Part shown: positions 1 to 9,405 of the stretch, piece by piece | How positions within the stretch are numbered: the stretch's first letter is position 1 | Layout: each line of letters opens with the position of its first letter | Assembly: GCA_026003935.1 (NCBI GenBank) | Contig: BPIE01000001.1 | Span: 682,001-746,000 of the forward strand | Length of the DNA: 64,000 nucleotides | Reading direction: 5' to 3' | From: Tepidiforma sp. | GTDB taxonomy: Bacteria > Chloroflexota > Dehalococcoidia > Tepidiformales > Tepidiformaceae | Made by a program: the position numbers and the translations under genes | Notes under the pieces: generated by a model | The model's database searches: none | Told to the model about the DNA's origin: nothing | What the model saw: only the letters and a program-made list of their open reading frames with translations

Positions 1-1
1 G

Positions 2-49
2 GCGCGCGTCCTGAGCCACGCATCGAAACTGACATTCGAAGGGGAGTGA
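2..49 (+). CDS. C-terminal end of an upstream gene (partial)
   Basis: From base 2 one frame runs 15 codons to a TGA at 47-49, ending in TFEGE, and stops just before the efp ribosome-binding site. Xaa-Pro aminopeptidases often lie upstream of efp, but too little sequence is present to identify this one. Confidence 0.35.
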   Translation, partial: ARVLSHASKLTFEGE

Positions 50-52
50 CCG

Positions 53-613
53 ATGATTTCGACGGGAGAGCTGAAGAAGGGCGCGACGATCGAGCTCGAC
101 GGGAAGCTGTACTCGATTCTCGATTATGCGCACATCAAGATGGGGCGGGGTTCGGCGCAGGTGCGGATCAAGTTCCGGGACGTGCGGAGCGGGGCGATCA
201 TCGAGCAGACGTTCCAGGCGGGGACGAAGTTCCAGCGGGCGCGGGTGGAGCGCCGCGAGATGCAGTATCTGTACAACGACGGCGAGTTTTTCTACTTCAT
301 GAACACGGAGACGTTCGAGCAAATCCCGGTCTCGGCGGAGAAGGTTGGGGACGCTGCGAAGTACTTGAAGGAGAACGACACCTGCGAGGTCGTGCTGTAC
401 GGGGACGAAGTCATCGGGGTGGAGCTGCCGATCACGGTGGAGCTGCTCGTGACGGATACGGAGCCGGGATTCAAGGGCGACACTGCCACGGGCGGGACGA
501 AGCCTGCGACGCTGGAGACGGGGCTGGTGGTGCAGGTGCCGCTGTTCGTGGAGCCGGGGACGAAGATTCGCGTGAACACGGAGACGGGGCAGTACATCGA
601 GCGGGTCCAGTAG
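53..613 (+). CDS. efp: Translation elongation factor P
   Basis: EF-P binds between the P and E sites of the ribosome and relieves stalling at polyproline stretches. The 186-residue length and three-beta-barrel layout are standard: KOW-like N-domain, the domain starting near residue 68, and the C-terminal OB domain with the EPGTKIRVNTETG signature. The tip loop of domain I reads HIKMGRGSAQVR, which puts Arg at position 32 instead of the Lys of the E. coli type. GGGGAG at 41-46 is a good ribosome-binding site for the ATG. No modification gene (earP, epmA, ymfI) lies next to it in the window. Confidence 0.97.
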   Translation: MISTGELKKGATIELDGKLYSILDYAHIKMGRGSAQVRIKFRDVRSGAIIEQTFQAGTKFQRARVERREMQYLYNDGEFFYFMNTETFEQIPVSAEKVGDAAKYLKENDTCEVVLYGDEVIGVELPITVELLVTDTEPGFKGDTATGGTKPATLETGLVVQVPLFVEPGTKIRVNTETGQYIERVQ

Positions 614-660
614 GAGCCCGTCTCGCGCGACGGACCGGGAACGCGTAGCCTTGGCTGGCC

Positions 661-1854
661 ATGCCATCGACTGACCAGGTGGTGCCGGTTTCGGCGCTCG
701 TGCTGTTCCTGCGCGAGTACATCGAGGCGAACGAGCTGCTTTCGGATGTGTGGGTGACGGGGGAAGTGTCGAACGTCTCGCGGAGCCAGGTCGGCCACCG
801 GTACTTCACGCTGAAGGATGCGAAGGCGGCGATCCGGTGTGTGATGTGGCGGGACCGGATGCCGCCTGGCTTTCAGTTGAAGGACGGGGAGCGGGTGATT
901 GCGCACGGGCGCGTTACTGTCTACGTGCAGCGGGGCGAGGTGCAGTTCGATTGCGATTTTGCGCGGCCTGAGGGGGTGGGGGCGCTGGCGGCGAAGCTGG
1001 AGGAGCTGCGGCTGCGGCTGGAGGCGGAGGGGCTGTTCGCGGCCGAGCGGAAACGGCCGCTGCCGCGGTTTCCGATGCGCATCGGGCTGGTGACCTCGGC
1101 TGGCGGGGCGGCACTGCACGATGTGCAGTTCGTACTGCGGAAACGGTGGCCGCTCGCGACGCTGGTATTCGCCCCGGCAATGGTGCAGGGGGAGCAGGCG
1201 CCCGCGCAGATTGTGGCTGCGCTGCGGCGGCTGGCGCGAGAGCCGGGGCTCGACCTGATTCTCGTGACGCGCGGGGGCGGCGCGGCGGAGGACCTGCACG
1301 CGTTCAATGATGAGCGGGTGGCTCGGGCGATTTTTGCTTCGCCCTACCCGGTGGTGACGGGGGTGGGGCACGAAACGGACGTGACGATTGCGGACCTGGT
1401 TGCGGACCTGCGGGCGGCGACGCCGAGCGCGGCTGCGGAGCGGGCGACGCCGGACATTGCCGACCTCGAGCGGGGGCTCCGGGCGCTCGACCGGGCGATG
1501 GCCTCGGCGGTGCGGCACACCATCGGCGGGCTTGCGGCGGACACGGAGGCAGCGGCGGTGCGGCTGGAGCGGGCTGCGCCCCGGGTTGCCGAGCTAAAGG
1601 CGCAGGTGCTGGACCTCGCGCAGGGGATGGAGGAGCAGGTGTCGGAGCGGGTGCGGCGGGAGCGGGGGCGGTTCGATGCGCTGGCGGCGCGGTTCGGCGC
1701 GCTGGACCCGATGGCGACGCTGCGGCGCGGCTTCGCGATTGTGCAGCGGGAAGGGGGCCGCCAGCCGGTGGTGTCGAGCGTGCGGAGCGTTCGCACGGGC
1801 GATCGGCTGCGGGTTTCGGTTGCGGATGGTGCATTCTGGACGGAGGTGCGGTGA
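661..1854 (+). CDS. xseA: Exodeoxyribonuclease VII large subunit
   Basis: Catalytic large subunit of the single-strand-specific exonuclease ExoVII, which acts in mismatch repair and single-strand degradation. The 397 residues show the N-terminal OB-fold (VWVTGEVSNVSRSQVGHRYFTLKD), the central nuclease domain with GLVTSAGGAALHD and the VTRGGGAAEDLHAFNDE / VGHETDVTIAD motifs, and a C-terminal helical coiled-coil region. The stop overlaps the xseB start by one base (TGATG), so the two are translationally coupled. TAGCCT at 646-651 may be the promoter -10 element. Confidence 0.97.
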   Translation: MPSTDQVVPVSALVLFLREYIEANELLSDVWVTGEVSNVSRSQVGHRYFTLKDAKAAIRCVMWRDRMPPGFQLKDGERVIAHGRVTVYVQRGEVQFDCDFARPEGVGALAAKLEELRLRLEAEGLFAAERKRPLPRFPMRIGLVTSAGGAALHDVQFVLRKRWPLATLVFAPAMVQGEQAPAQIVAALRRLAREPGLDLILVTRGGGAAEDLHAFNDERVARAIFASPYPVVTGVGHETDVTIADLVADLRAATPSAAAERATPDIADLERGLRALDRAMASAVRHTIGGLAADTEAAAVRLERAAPRVAELKAQVLDLAQGMEEQVSERVRRERGRFDALAARFGALDPMATLRRGFAIVQREGGRQPVVSSVRSVRTGDRLRVSVADGAFWTEVR

Positions 1855-2120
1855 TGGCAAGCGAGGCGAGTGAGCGGTTCGAAGACCTGTACGCGAAGCT
1901 CGAGGAGCATGCGCGACGGCTGGAGCAGGGGAATCTGCCCCTGGAGGAGGCGCTGAAGCTGTACGAGGAGGGTGCAGCCCTGGTGGACCGGCTGCGGCGC
2001 CTGCTCGAGGGGGCCGAGCTCAAGCTGCAGACGATCAACGAGCGGCTGGAGCGGGAGGCGACGGACCTGCAGGAGATGGAGCTGGAGTACGACGGGGCGG
2101 AGCTCGATGGGGCGGAGTGA
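1854..2120 (+). CDS. xseB: Exodeoxyribonuclease VII small subunit
   Basis: Small helical subunit that stacks on the XseA coiled coil. About 88 residues: FEDLYAKLEEHARRLEQGNL is the classic XseB signature, followed by LEEALKLYEEG. ATG at 1854 overlaps the xseA stop; a GTG one codon upstream is an alternative start. The last 14 bases overlap the next gene. Confidence 0.95.
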   Translation: MASEASERFEDLYAKLEEHARRLEQGNLPLEEALKLYEEGAALVDRLRRLLEGAELKLQTINERLEREATDLQEMELEYDGAELDGAE

Positions 2121-2922
2121 GCGCCTGCGCATTGCGTGGCTGACGACGGGGCGCGGGCCGGGTTCGTACGGGGCGCTGGAGTATCTCTTCGGGGCGATGG
2201 AGCGGGGACTGCCGGTGGAGCTGGCGGTGGTGTTCGTCAACCGCGAGCGGGGCGAGGCGGAGGCGACGGACCGGCTGATCGCGATGGTGGAGCAGCGCGG
2301 GGTGCCGCTGGAGCTGCTCTCGTCGGTGCGGTTTCGGAAGTCGCGCGGGGGGAAGGTTGGGCGGCTGGGGGAGCCGCTCCAGCCGTGGCGGTACGAGTAC
2401 GATGCGGAGGTTGCGCGGCGGCTCGAGGGGTACCGCTTCGAGCTCGGGGTGATGTTCGGCTACATGCTGATTGCGACGGAGCCGCTTTTCGGGCGATTTC
2501 GGTTCCTGAATGACCACCCGGCGCTGCCGGATGGGCCGGTCGGGACGTACCAGGAGGTCATCGGGGAGCTGATTCGCACGGGGGCTGCCGAGTCGGGCTG
2601 CATGATGAACGTGGTGACGGGAGATGTGGACCGGGGGCCTGCGGTGAGCTTTTGCCGGTACACCATCCGGGATGCGGGCAATGCGGCGCTCTGGGCAGCG
2701 CTGCCGCCTGGGGCGGCTGCGGAGATGCCGCTGGCGGCGCTGATGGAGACGCCGTTGTATGCGGACATCCGGGCGCGGGGCGTCGCGCGTGAGCGGCCGT
2801 TCCTGGTTGAGACGCTGCGGGCGGTGGCGGAGGGTCGGCTGGAGGTTCCGCCGCGGGAGCCGCTGGACCTGACGGAGGCGGTGGAGGCGGCGCTCGCAGA
2901 GGCGGAGCGGGCCGTATACTGA
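2107..2922 (+). CDS. Formyltransferase family protein (PurN-like)
   Basis: A 271-residue protein of the formyltransferase fold. It carries the hallmark block FLNDHPALPDGPVGTYQEVI with the catalytic Asn (about N135) and His (H137), and VTGDVDRGPAV, which matches the Asp-containing VDEGP motif of GAR transformylase (PurN). The N-terminal part (LRIAWLTTGRGPGS) is a Rossmann beginning. PurN itself is about 190-210 residues, so this longer version may act on another substrate. The start ATG lies inside the end of xseB, which suggests one operon. Confidence 0.75.
   Translation: MGRSERLRIAWLTTGRGPGSYGALEYLFGAMERGLPVELAVVFVNRERGEAEATDRLIAMVEQRGVPLELLSSVRFRKSRGGKVGRLGEPLQPWRYEYDAEVARRLEGYRFELGVMFGYMLIATEPLFGRFRFLNDHPALPDGPVGTYQEVIGELIRTGAAESGCMMNVVTGDVDRGPAVSFCRYTIRDAGNAALWAALPPGAAAEMPLAALMETPLYADIRARGVARERPFLVETLRAVAEGRLEVPPREPLDLTEAVEAALAEAERAVY
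2915..2920 (+). promoter_or_regulatory. -10 element, probable leaderless promoter
   Basis: TATACT ends 7 bases before the ATG of the zinc-ribbon gene at 2928, inside the end of the previous gene. No ribosome-binding site is visible, so the transcript probably begins at or next to the start codon. Confidence 0.6.
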
Positions 2923-2927
2923 GCGCC

Positions 2928-3356
2928 ATGCCAACCGGATTCTCCACCTGTCCCGATTGCAGCGCGCCGTTCGAACCGACCGACAACTACTGCCGCCGGT
3001 GCGGGATGTACCTCGCGGCGCTGCGCGAGACCGCTATCGCCCCGGCTTCGCCGGCAGCGACGGTGCGGTATGAGCGGGAGCGGGCTTCGCTGCCGGCCCC
3101 GGTGAAGAAGGCGGTGACGGCGGTCGCTATCGGGACGGCGCTTCAGGTTGGGATGAGCCTGACGGGCAGGTACCTTGCGCGGCAGGCGGCCAAGCAGGCC
3201 GTGGGCGCGGTTCGGGCGCGTCCGAAGCGGAAGCCGGCGGAGGACGCTGCGAGCCGGGACGTGGGGGGCAGAGAGGTGGCGATGGACGAGTACGCGGATG
3301 CAGCGGCGGTGAGCGAGACGGTGGTGGTGCGGCGGGTGTGGATTCGGCGGCCCTGA
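2928..3356 (+). CDS. Zinc-ribbon protein with one hydrophobic segment
   Basis: A 142-residue protein of unknown role. Residues 8-26 form a double CxxC zinc ribbon (CPDC and CRRC). Residues about 60-82 (VKKAVTAVAIGTALQVGMSL) form a possible single membrane helix flanked by basic residues, followed by a Lys/Arg-rich stretch (RARPKRKPAED) and an acidic tail. It appears to have its own leaderless promoter. Zinc-ribbon membrane proteins of this kind are common in Chloroflexota; I cannot assign a function. Confidence 0.75.
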   Translation: MPTGFSTCPDCSAPFEPTDNYCRRCGMYLAALRETAIAPASPAATVRYERERASLPAPVKKAVTAVAIGTALQVGMSLTGRYLARQAAKQAVGAVRARPKRKPAEDAASRDVGGREVAMDEYADAAAVSETVVVRRVWIRRP

Positions 3357-3363
3357 GGCCAGC

Positions 3364-4737
3364 TCAGCTGAGGAGGTCGCGAAGCTCGCGCGCAGCTTCG
3401 CGGACCCGCGCTGGGGCGGTGCCGCCAGGGATGTCGCGGGCGGCGAGGGCGGCATCGACCGTGATGTCGAGGACATCGGGTTCGAAGAGGCTGCTGGCGG
3501 AGCGGTAGAGTTCGAAGGGGAGCTCGTTGAGCTCGCAGCGGCGGGATTCGGCTTCGCGGACGAGGCGGCCGACGACGGCATGTGCTTCCCGGAAGGGCAT
3601 GCCTTTCTTGACGAGGTAGTCGGCGATGTCGGTGGCGAGGCTGTAGCCCTGTCCGGCGGCTTCGCGCATGCGCGGGAGGTCGAACTCGAGCGCGGGGAGC
3701 ATGGCGGCGAAGATTTGGACCGTGGGGATGAGGGTGCGGCCGGCGGCGAGGTAGTAGGTTTTGTCTTCCTGGAGGTCGCGGTTGTAGGCGAGGGGGAGGC
3801 CCTTGAGGGTGGCAAGGATACCGGTGAGTTCCCCGATGAGGCGGCCGGCCCGGCCGCGGGCAAGCTCGGCGACGTCGGCGTTCTTTTTCTGGGGCATGAT
3901 GCTGGAGCCGGTGGCGAAGGCGTCGGGCAGACGGACGTAGCCGTATTCGGAGCTGGCCCAGAGGACGATTTCCTCGGAGAGGCGGGAGAGGTGGACCTGC
4001 GTCGTGGCGCAGGCGAAGCAGAATTCGGCGACGAAGTCGCGGTCGGCGGTGGCATCGATGGAGTTGCGGGAGATGGTGTCGAAGCCGAGTTCGCGGGCGA
4101 CCATCTCGCGGTCGAGCGGGTAGGGGGCGCCGGCGAGGGCACCTGAGCCGAGGGGCATGACGTTGGTGCGGCGGCGGCAGTCGGTGAAGCGGTCCCGGTC
4201 GCGGAGGAGCATTTCGCCGTAGGCGAGGAGATGGTGGCCGAGGGTGATGGGCTGGGCGCGCTGGACGTGGGTGTAGCCGGGCATGGGGTCGGCGGCGTGC
4301 TGTTCGGCGAGGTCGCAGATGACGGCGATGAGGTCGCGGAGGGCCGCGCGGGCGTCGTCGCAGAAGGCGCGGACGGCCATTCGATTGACGAGGGCGACCT
4401 GGTCGTTGCGGGAGCGGGCGGTATGGAGGCGGCCGGCGGGTTCGCCGATTTCTTCGCGGAGGAGGACTTCGACGTGGGTGTGGATGTCTTCGAGCTCGGG
4501 GCGCCAGGCGACTTCGCCGCGGCGGAAGCGTTCGCGGACGCGTTCGAGGCCGCGGACGATGGCGTCGGCGTCGGCGGGGGGAATGATGCCCTGGCGGCCG
4601 AGCATGCGGGCGTGGGCGATGGAGCCGGCGATATCGAATTCCCAGAGGTCGCGGTCCATGCCGGCGGTGTAGTCGCGGGTGAGGTCGTGCATGGCGCCTT
4701 CGAAACGGCCGCCCCAGGTTCGGCCTTCAGTGGACAC
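3364..4737 (-). CDS. argH: Argininosuccinate lyase
   Basis: Last step of arginine synthesis: argininosuccinate to arginine and fumarate. The 457 residues from a GTG start carry the family hallmarks: TARSRNDQVA near 107-116, GYTHVQRAQP with the catalytic His (about 157), and the flexible signature loop GSSIMPQKKN at 277-286 with the catalytic Ser. The start lies inside the end of the upstream HAD gene (11-base overlap), so the two are cotranscribed. No other arg gene is in the window. Confidence 0.97.
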   Translation of the reverse strand: MSTEGRTWGGRFEGAMHDLTRDYTAGMDRDLWEFDIAGSIAHARMLGRQGIIPPADADAIVRGLERVRERFRRGEVAWRPELEDIHTHVEVLLREEIGEPAGRLHTARSRNDQVALVNRMAVRAFCDDARAALRDLIAVICDLAEQHAADPMPGYTHVQRAQPITLGHHLLAYGEMLLRDRDRFTDCRRRTNVMPLGSGALAGAPYPLDREMVARELGFDTISRNSIDATADRDFVAEFCFACATTQVHLSRLSEEIVLWASSEYGYVRLPDAFATGSSIMPQKKNADVAELARGRAGRLIGELTGILATLKGLPLAYNRDLQEDKTYYLAAGRTLIPTVQIFAAMLPALEFDLPRMREAAGQGYSLATDIADYLVKKGMPFREAHAVVGRLVREAESRRCELNELPFELYRSASSLFEPDVLDITVDAALAARDIPGGTAPARVREAARELRDLLS

Positions 4738-5476
4738 GTGCAGCCTCCGCCAGCAGGGACCAGTTGAGGAGCTCGCCGACGCGGTCGAAGGTGAAATCGG
4801 GGATGACGCCATCGGCGTCGGGGCGGGAGCGTTTCCAGGCGGCGCGCATGCCGAGCCGCTGCGCGCCGGCGATGTCTTCGGCGAGGGAGTTGCCGACCAT
4901 GACGGCCTCGGCGGGGTGAATTTGGAGTGCTTCGAGGGCGGCGAAGAAGAGGCGGGGGTGGGGTTTGAGGTAGCCGACTTCGACGGAGACGGCGATGGCG
5001 TCCCAGCCGATGTCGAGACCGGCATCGCGGAGGTCGGCGCGGAAGCGTTCGCCGCCGAACGCGCGGTTGGTGACGATGGCGAGGCGGAAGCCGCGCTGGC
5101 GGAGTGTTTCGAGGGTGGGGCGAGCATCGGGGTAGGCGAGTTTTCCGCCTTCGGCGCCGGAGACGTAGATGGCATCGAGGAAGGCGGCGGCGGCTTCACG
5201 GGAGAGATGGACACCGAGCCGGGCTGCAGCATCCTGGGCGGCGGCGGGGTAATCGGGTTCGACGAGGTCGCCGGCGCGAGCGCTGCGCATGGCGTGCTCC
5301 ATCGCGTCCCAGCAGGCGCGGGCGAGTGCGCCGGGGTCGGGGGCGTGGACGGCGTTGGCGGCGAGGAAGGCGGCAGCGCGTTCAGCGGCGCGGCGGCGGA
5401 ATTCGACGGGCGGCGGTGCGCCGTCCGCATGCCAGAGCGTATCGCCGACATCGAAGAGGACGGCGCGGATGGGCAT
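4727..5476 (-). CDS. HAD-superfamily hydrolase
   Basis: A 249-residue haloacid-dehalogenase-like hydrolase with a helical cap. Motif I is FDVGDTLWH (Asp9 nucleophile), motif II is VTNR, motif III is the Lys of KPHP, and motif IV is MVGNSLAEDIAG. The second motif-I Asp (position +2), the usual general acid in phosphatases, is Gly, as in some HAD subfamilies with a DVxDT motif. It is first in an operon with argH and overlaps it. The substrate is unknown. Confidence 0.88.
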   Translation of the reverse strand: MPIRAVLFDVGDTLWHADGAPPPVEFRRRAAERAAAFLAANAVHAPDPGALARACWDAMEHAMRSARAGDLVEPDYPAAAQDAAARLGVHLSREAAAAFLDAIYVSGAEGGKLAYPDARPTLETLRQRGFRLAIVTNRAFGGERFRADLRDAGLDIGWDAIAVSVEVGYLKPHPRLFFAALEALQIHPAEAVMVGNSLAEDIAGAQRLGMRAAWKRSRPDADGVIPDFTFDRVGELLNWSLLAEAARVH

Positions 5477-5587
5477 GGCGGAGAAGGACCTCGGTGCGGC
5501 GGCTGCCGCGTTTCGATGATGGCAGAGCCGCGGCCAACGGGACACCGGAGTTCTTCCGGTGTTTACCGGCGACCGGACGCGCAGGGC

Positions 5588-5593
5588 TAGAAT
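5588..5593 (+). promoter_or_regulatory. -10 element, probable leaderless promoter of glgP
   Basis: TAGAAT ends 6 bases before the ATG at 5600. No ribosome-binding site precedes the ATG. Confidence 0.6.
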
Positions 5594-5599
5594 GGGTCG

Positions 5600-8152
5600 A
5601 TGCGACTCCAACCTGCGCGGACGTTTATCGTTGAACCGAGGCTCCCGGCGCCGCTCGAACCGCTGCGGCGACTGGCGCGGAACCTGTACTGGACGTGGAA
5701 CACCGATGCGGCGGCGCTGTTCGAGCGGATCGACCGGGAGCTGTGGCGGGCGACGAACCATAATCCGGTGCGGCTGCTGCAGCTCGTGCCTGAGGGGCGG
5801 CTGCGCGAGCTTGGGGAGGACGAGGGGTTCCTCGAGCACCAGCGCAGGGTGCTGGAGGGGTTCGAGAGCTACCTGAAGCGTGAGCCGCTGATCGAGGTCG
5901 CCGGGCTCGAGCAGGGGGATACGATTGCCTATTTTTCGCTGGAGTTCGCGCTGACCGAGTGCCTGCCGAATTACTCTGGCGGGCTGGGGGTGCTGGCGGG
6001 GGACCACCTGAAATCGGCGAGCGACCTTGGGCTGCCGCTGGTTGGGGTGGGGCTGTTCTACCACGAGGGGTACTTCCGGCAGGAGTTTTCGCCAGACGGC
6101 TGGCAGCGCGAGGTGTACCTCGATCTCGACCCGGCGATGCTGCCGATGGAGCACGTGACGGACAGTGCGGGCCGACCGGTGGAGGTCGCGGTTCCGTTCG
6201 ATGGGCGGGAAGTTTGGGCGCAGGCGTGGCGCATCGATGTGGGGAAGACGCCGCTGTACGTGCTGACGACAAACATCGAGCGGAACGCGCCGGCGGACCG
6301 GGGGATAACGGCGCGGCTGTACGGTGGCGACAACGAGATGCGCATCCAGCAGGAGATGGTGCTGGGCATCGGCGGGGTGCGGCTCTTGCAGGCGCTGGGG
6401 ATCGAGCCGGCGGTCTGCCATATGAACGAAGGGCATTCGGCGCTGCTGGGCATCGAGCGCATCCGCGCGGCGATGGAGCGGTTTGGGGTGTCGTTTGCCG
6501 AGGCGCGGCTGCCGGTGACGGGTGCGACGGTGTTTACGACGCATACGGCAGTGGCGGCGGGGATCGACCTGTTCTCGCCGGACCTGTTGCGGCGCCACCT
6601 TGGGCACTACTGGGCGCGGCTGGGGCTGGACGACCGGGGGTTCCTCGACCTTGGGCGAACGCGGCCGGGGGATGACGGGGAGCCTTTTTCGATGGCGGTG
6701 CTGGGCCTGAACCTGAGCGGCTATCGCAACGGGGTGTCGCAGCTCCACCGGGGTGTTTCGCGGCGGTTGTGGGAGTCGGCGTGGCCGAATCTGCCGCAGG
6801 ACCTCATCCCGATCGACGCGGTTACGAACGGCGTGCACCTGCCGACGTGGGTTTCGCACGAGATGGGTGAGCTTTTCGACCGGTACGTGGGGCCGGGGTG
6901 GCGGGACGACCCGCTCCATGCGAACTGGATGGGGGTGTACGACATCCCGGACGAGGAGTTGTGGCGGGTGCATGAGCGCCAGCGGCAGGCGCTTGTGCTC
7001 CGGGCCCGGCGCCAGTACGCGGAAGACCTGATGCGGCGGGGGCTGCCGCCCGGGGACCCGGAATCGGGGGCAGTGCTCGACCCGGATGCGCTCACGGTGG
7101 GCTTTGCGCGGCGGTTCGCGGGCTACAAGCGTGCGACGCTGCTGCTGCGGGACCTCGAGCGGCTGGCGCGCATCCTCGGGGACCGTGAGCGGCCGGTGCA
7201 GGTGCTGTTCGCCGGGAAGGCGCACCCGCGGGACGACGGGGCCAAGGCGCTCATCCGGGAAGTGGTGCAGGTCAGCCGGTCGCCGGAATTCCGGGGGCGG
7301 CTGGTGCTGCTCGAGCGGTACGACGTGGAGCTGGCGCGGCAGCTGGTGGCGGGGGCGGATGTTTGGCTGAACACGCCGCTGCGGCCGCTGGAGGCGAGCG
7401 GTACGAGCGGGATGAAGGCGTGCGCGAACGGTGTGCTTCACCTGAGCGTGCTGGATGGCTGGTGGTGGGAGGCGTACCGGCCGGGCACGGGCTGGGCGAT
7501 TGGCCGGAATCAGGTGGATGACGACCCTGAGGCGCAGGATGCCTTCGATGCCGACTCGCTCTATGGCCTGCTCGAGAACGAGGTGGTGCCGCTGTTCTAC
7601 GACCGGGATGCGCAGGGTGTGCCGCGGGGGTGGGTGCGGCGGATGAAGGAGACGATTGCGGCGTATGCGGCACAGTTCAGCACGAGCAGGATGGTGAGCG
7701 ATTACGCGGAACGCGCATACGGGCCGGCGGCGCAGGCGTGGCACGCGCTGCGCGCGGAGCATCTCGGCCGGGCGCGGGAGCTCGCTGCCTGGCTGGAACG
7801 GGTCCGGGCCGGCTGGGAGGGGGTAAAGGTGTACGCGGTGGAGGATGACGGTTCGGAGGTGCGGCCCGCGTCGGCGCCGGTCGCGGTGCGGGTGCAGCTG
7901 TACCCCGGACCGCTGCAGCCGGAGGACCTGCAGGTCGATATCGTGTACGGGAGAACGGAAGCAGGCCGCGAGCTGCGCGTGGAGGCCGTGGCGCCGATGG
8001 CGTTCGCGGGACAGCAGGAGGACCGGCTCTGCCGGTACGAGGGCGAGTTCCGGCCGGGCGCGGGGGGACGGGTCGGCTACGCGGTGCGGGTGACTCCGCG
8101 ACATCCGCATCTGCCGCCGGTCATCTCGACGGGGCTTGCGCACTGGGCGTGA
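5600..8152 (+). CDS. glgP: Alpha-glucan phosphorylase (GT35, DUF3417 type)
   Basis: Phosphorolysis of alpha-1,4-glucans to glucose 1-phosphate. The 850 residues begin with the DUF3417 N-terminal domain ([20 protein letters not shown]) of the bacterial/archaeal alpha-glucan phosphorylase branch. They continue through [20 protein letters not shown] and [10 protein letters not shown] to the PLP-lysine block [14 protein letters not shown]. First gene of a three-gene glycogen operon; the GH57 gene follows after 14 bases. It has its own leaderless-type promoter. Confidence 0.95.
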   Translation: MRLQPARTFIVEPRLPAPLEPLRRLARNLYWTWNTDAAALFERIDRELWRATNHNPVRLLQLVPEGRLRELGEDEGFLEHQRRVLEGFESYLKREPLIEVAGLEQGDTIAYFSLEFALTECLPNYSGGLGVLAGDHLKSASDLGLPLVGVGLFYHEGYFRQEFSPDGWQREVYLDLDPAMLPMEHVTDSAGRPVEVAVPFDGREVWAQAWRIDVGKTPLYVLTTNIERNAPADRGITARLYGGDNEMRIQQEMVLGIGGVRLLQALGIEPAVCHMNEGHSALLGIERIRAAMERFGVSFAEARLPVTGATVFTTHTAVAAGIDLFSPDLLRRHLGHYWARLGLDDRGFLDLGRTRPGDDGEPFSMAVLGLNLSGYRNGVSQLHRGVSRRLWESAWPNLPQDLIPIDAVTNGVHLPTWVSHEMGELFDRYVGPGWRDDPLHANWMGVYDIPDEELWRVHERQRQALVLRARRQYAEDLMRRGLPPGDPESGAVLDPDALTVGFARRFAGYKRATLLLRDLERLARILGDRERPVQVLFAGKAHPRDDGAKALIREVVQVSRSPEFRGRLVLLERYDVELARQLVAGADVWLNTPLRPLEASGTSGMKACANGVLHLSVLDGWWWEAYRPGTGWAIGRNQVDDDPEAQDAFDADSLYGLLENEVVPLFYDRDAQGVPRGWVRRMKETIAAYAAQFSTSRMVSDYAERAYGPAAQAWHALRAEHLGRARELAAWLERVRAGWEGVKVYAVEDDGSEVRPASAPVAVRVQLYPGPLQPEDLQVDIVYGRTEAGRELRVEAVAPMAFAGQQEDRLCRYEGEFRPGAGGRVGYAVRVTPRHPHLPPVISTGLAHWA

Positions 8153-8166
8153 AGGGGGACTGAGCC

Positions 8167-9405
8167 ATGGTGACGAGCTGGGCGCTGCTGCTGCACTTCT
8201 ATCAGCCGCCGACGCAGACGCACGACGTGCTGGTGAAGGTGACCGAGGAGTCGTACCGGCCGCTCATCAGGGTCCTTCGGGCACATGAGAACGCGCGCGT
8301 GGCGGTGAACCTGCAGGGAGTGCTTACGGAGCTGCTGCTCGAGCATGGGCTCGGGGATGTGGTATCCGGGCTGCGCGAGCTCGCGGAGATGGGCCGGGTG
8401 GAGTTCGTGGGGAGCGGCAAGTTCCATCCCATCCTGCCGCTGATCCCGGAGTCGGAGCGGAAGCGGCAGATTGGGGAGAACGCGCGGACCAACCGGGCGG
8501 CGCTGGGACGAAGCTGGAGCCCGCGGGGGTTTTTCCCGCCGGAGATGTGCTACAGCCGGGAGATTTTGCCGTCGGTGCACGCGGCGGGGCACGAGTGGCT
8601 CATCGTGAGCGGCGTCGCGTGCCCGGTCGAGTGGCCGACGGACGTGGTCTGCCGGGTCCCCGTCGATGGCGCACACCTGCGCGTGCTGTTCCGGGACGAT
8701 ATCCGGAGCAACCGGATTTCGTTCCGGGAGACGAATCCGGAGGCGTTCGTGGCCGACGTCGCGGGGGTAGGCGGCGGGAGCGATGCGTACGTCGTGACGG
8801 CGATGGATGCCGAGACGTATGGGCACCACATTCGCGACTGGGAGCGGGAATTCCTCGGCGCGACGCTGGCGCTGCTGGCCGCCGAAGCAGCGGGAGGGTC
8901 GCGCCGGGTGCAGATGGTATTCCCGAGCGAGCTGTTGGAGATGTTCCCCGATGGGCCGGTGATCGAGCCGCGGGCTTCGAGCTGGAGCACGAGCCTTGAC
9001 GACCTAGCGGCACACAATCCGTTTCCGCTGTGGAATTCGCCGGGGAACCGGGTGCACGAGCTGCAGTGGGAATATGTGGACCACTGTCTCGACCTGGTGG
9101 CGGTCGCGCGGCGTTATGCGACGACGCCGGAGGCGAAGGAGTTCGCTGCGGCGGCGTACGAGCGGCTGGGGCCGGCGCTGCACAGCTGCCAGTTCTGGTG
9201 GGCGAGCCGGCGGCCGATGTGGAGTATCCCCATGATCTACCGGGGGTTCCTGCTGCTGAACCAGGTTGCGACGTATGCGGGGCACGCCATTGCGGTGGGG
9301 GATGCTTCGGAGCCGGTGAAGCGCGAGGCGCGCTGGCGGCTGGCCGCTGCGAACGAGACGCGCATCGAACTGGAACGGGAGCTGATTGGGAGCCGGGCGC
9401 CGTGA
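8167..9405 (+). CDS. Glycoside hydrolase family 57 protein
   Basis: A 412-residue GH57 enzyme with a (beta/alpha)7 barrel. Visible family motifs are HFYQP at residues 10-14 (motif 1), RGFFPPEM with the probable nucleophile Glu126, and TAMDAETYGHH with the probable acid Asp214. Family members are alpha-amylases, amylopullulanases, branching enzymes or 4-alpha-glucanotransferases. At this length it is closer to the amylase-type members than to GH57 branching enzymes, which have a longer C-terminal part. It lies between glgP and glgA and overlaps glgA at GTGA, so it probably works on glycogen. Confidence 0.88.
   Translation: MVTSWALLLHFYQPPTQTHDVLVKVTEESYRPLIRVLRAHENARVAVNLQGVLTELLLEHGLGDVVSGLRELAEMGRVEFVGSGKFHPILPLIPESERKRQIGENARTNRAALGRSWSPRGFFPPEMCYSREILPSVHAAGHEWLIVSGVACPVEWPTDVVCRVPVDGAHLRVLFRDDIRSNRISFRETNPEAFVADVAGVGGGSDAYVVTAMDAETYGHHIRDWEREFLGATLALLAAEAAGGSRRVQMVFPSELLEMFPDGPVIEPRASSWSTSLDDLAAHNPFPLWNSPGNRVHELQWEYVDHCLDLVAVARRYATTPEAKEFAAAAYERLGPALHSCQFWWASRRPMWSIPMIYRGFLLLNQVATYAGHAIAVGDASEPVKREARWRLAAANETRIELERELIGSRAP

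Noticed and set aside
1113-1131. TGCAC/GTGCA inverted repeat inside xseA
   Set aside because: The half-sites are in the opposite order to the PHA operator and lie in conserved coding sequence, so this is a chance occurrence.
5477-8143. Very long open frame antisense to glgP
   Set aside because: The frame is open only because stop codons are rare in GC-rich antisense. The protein is Arg/Pro/His-rich without motifs; only its last 249 residues (4727-5476) are the real HAD gene.
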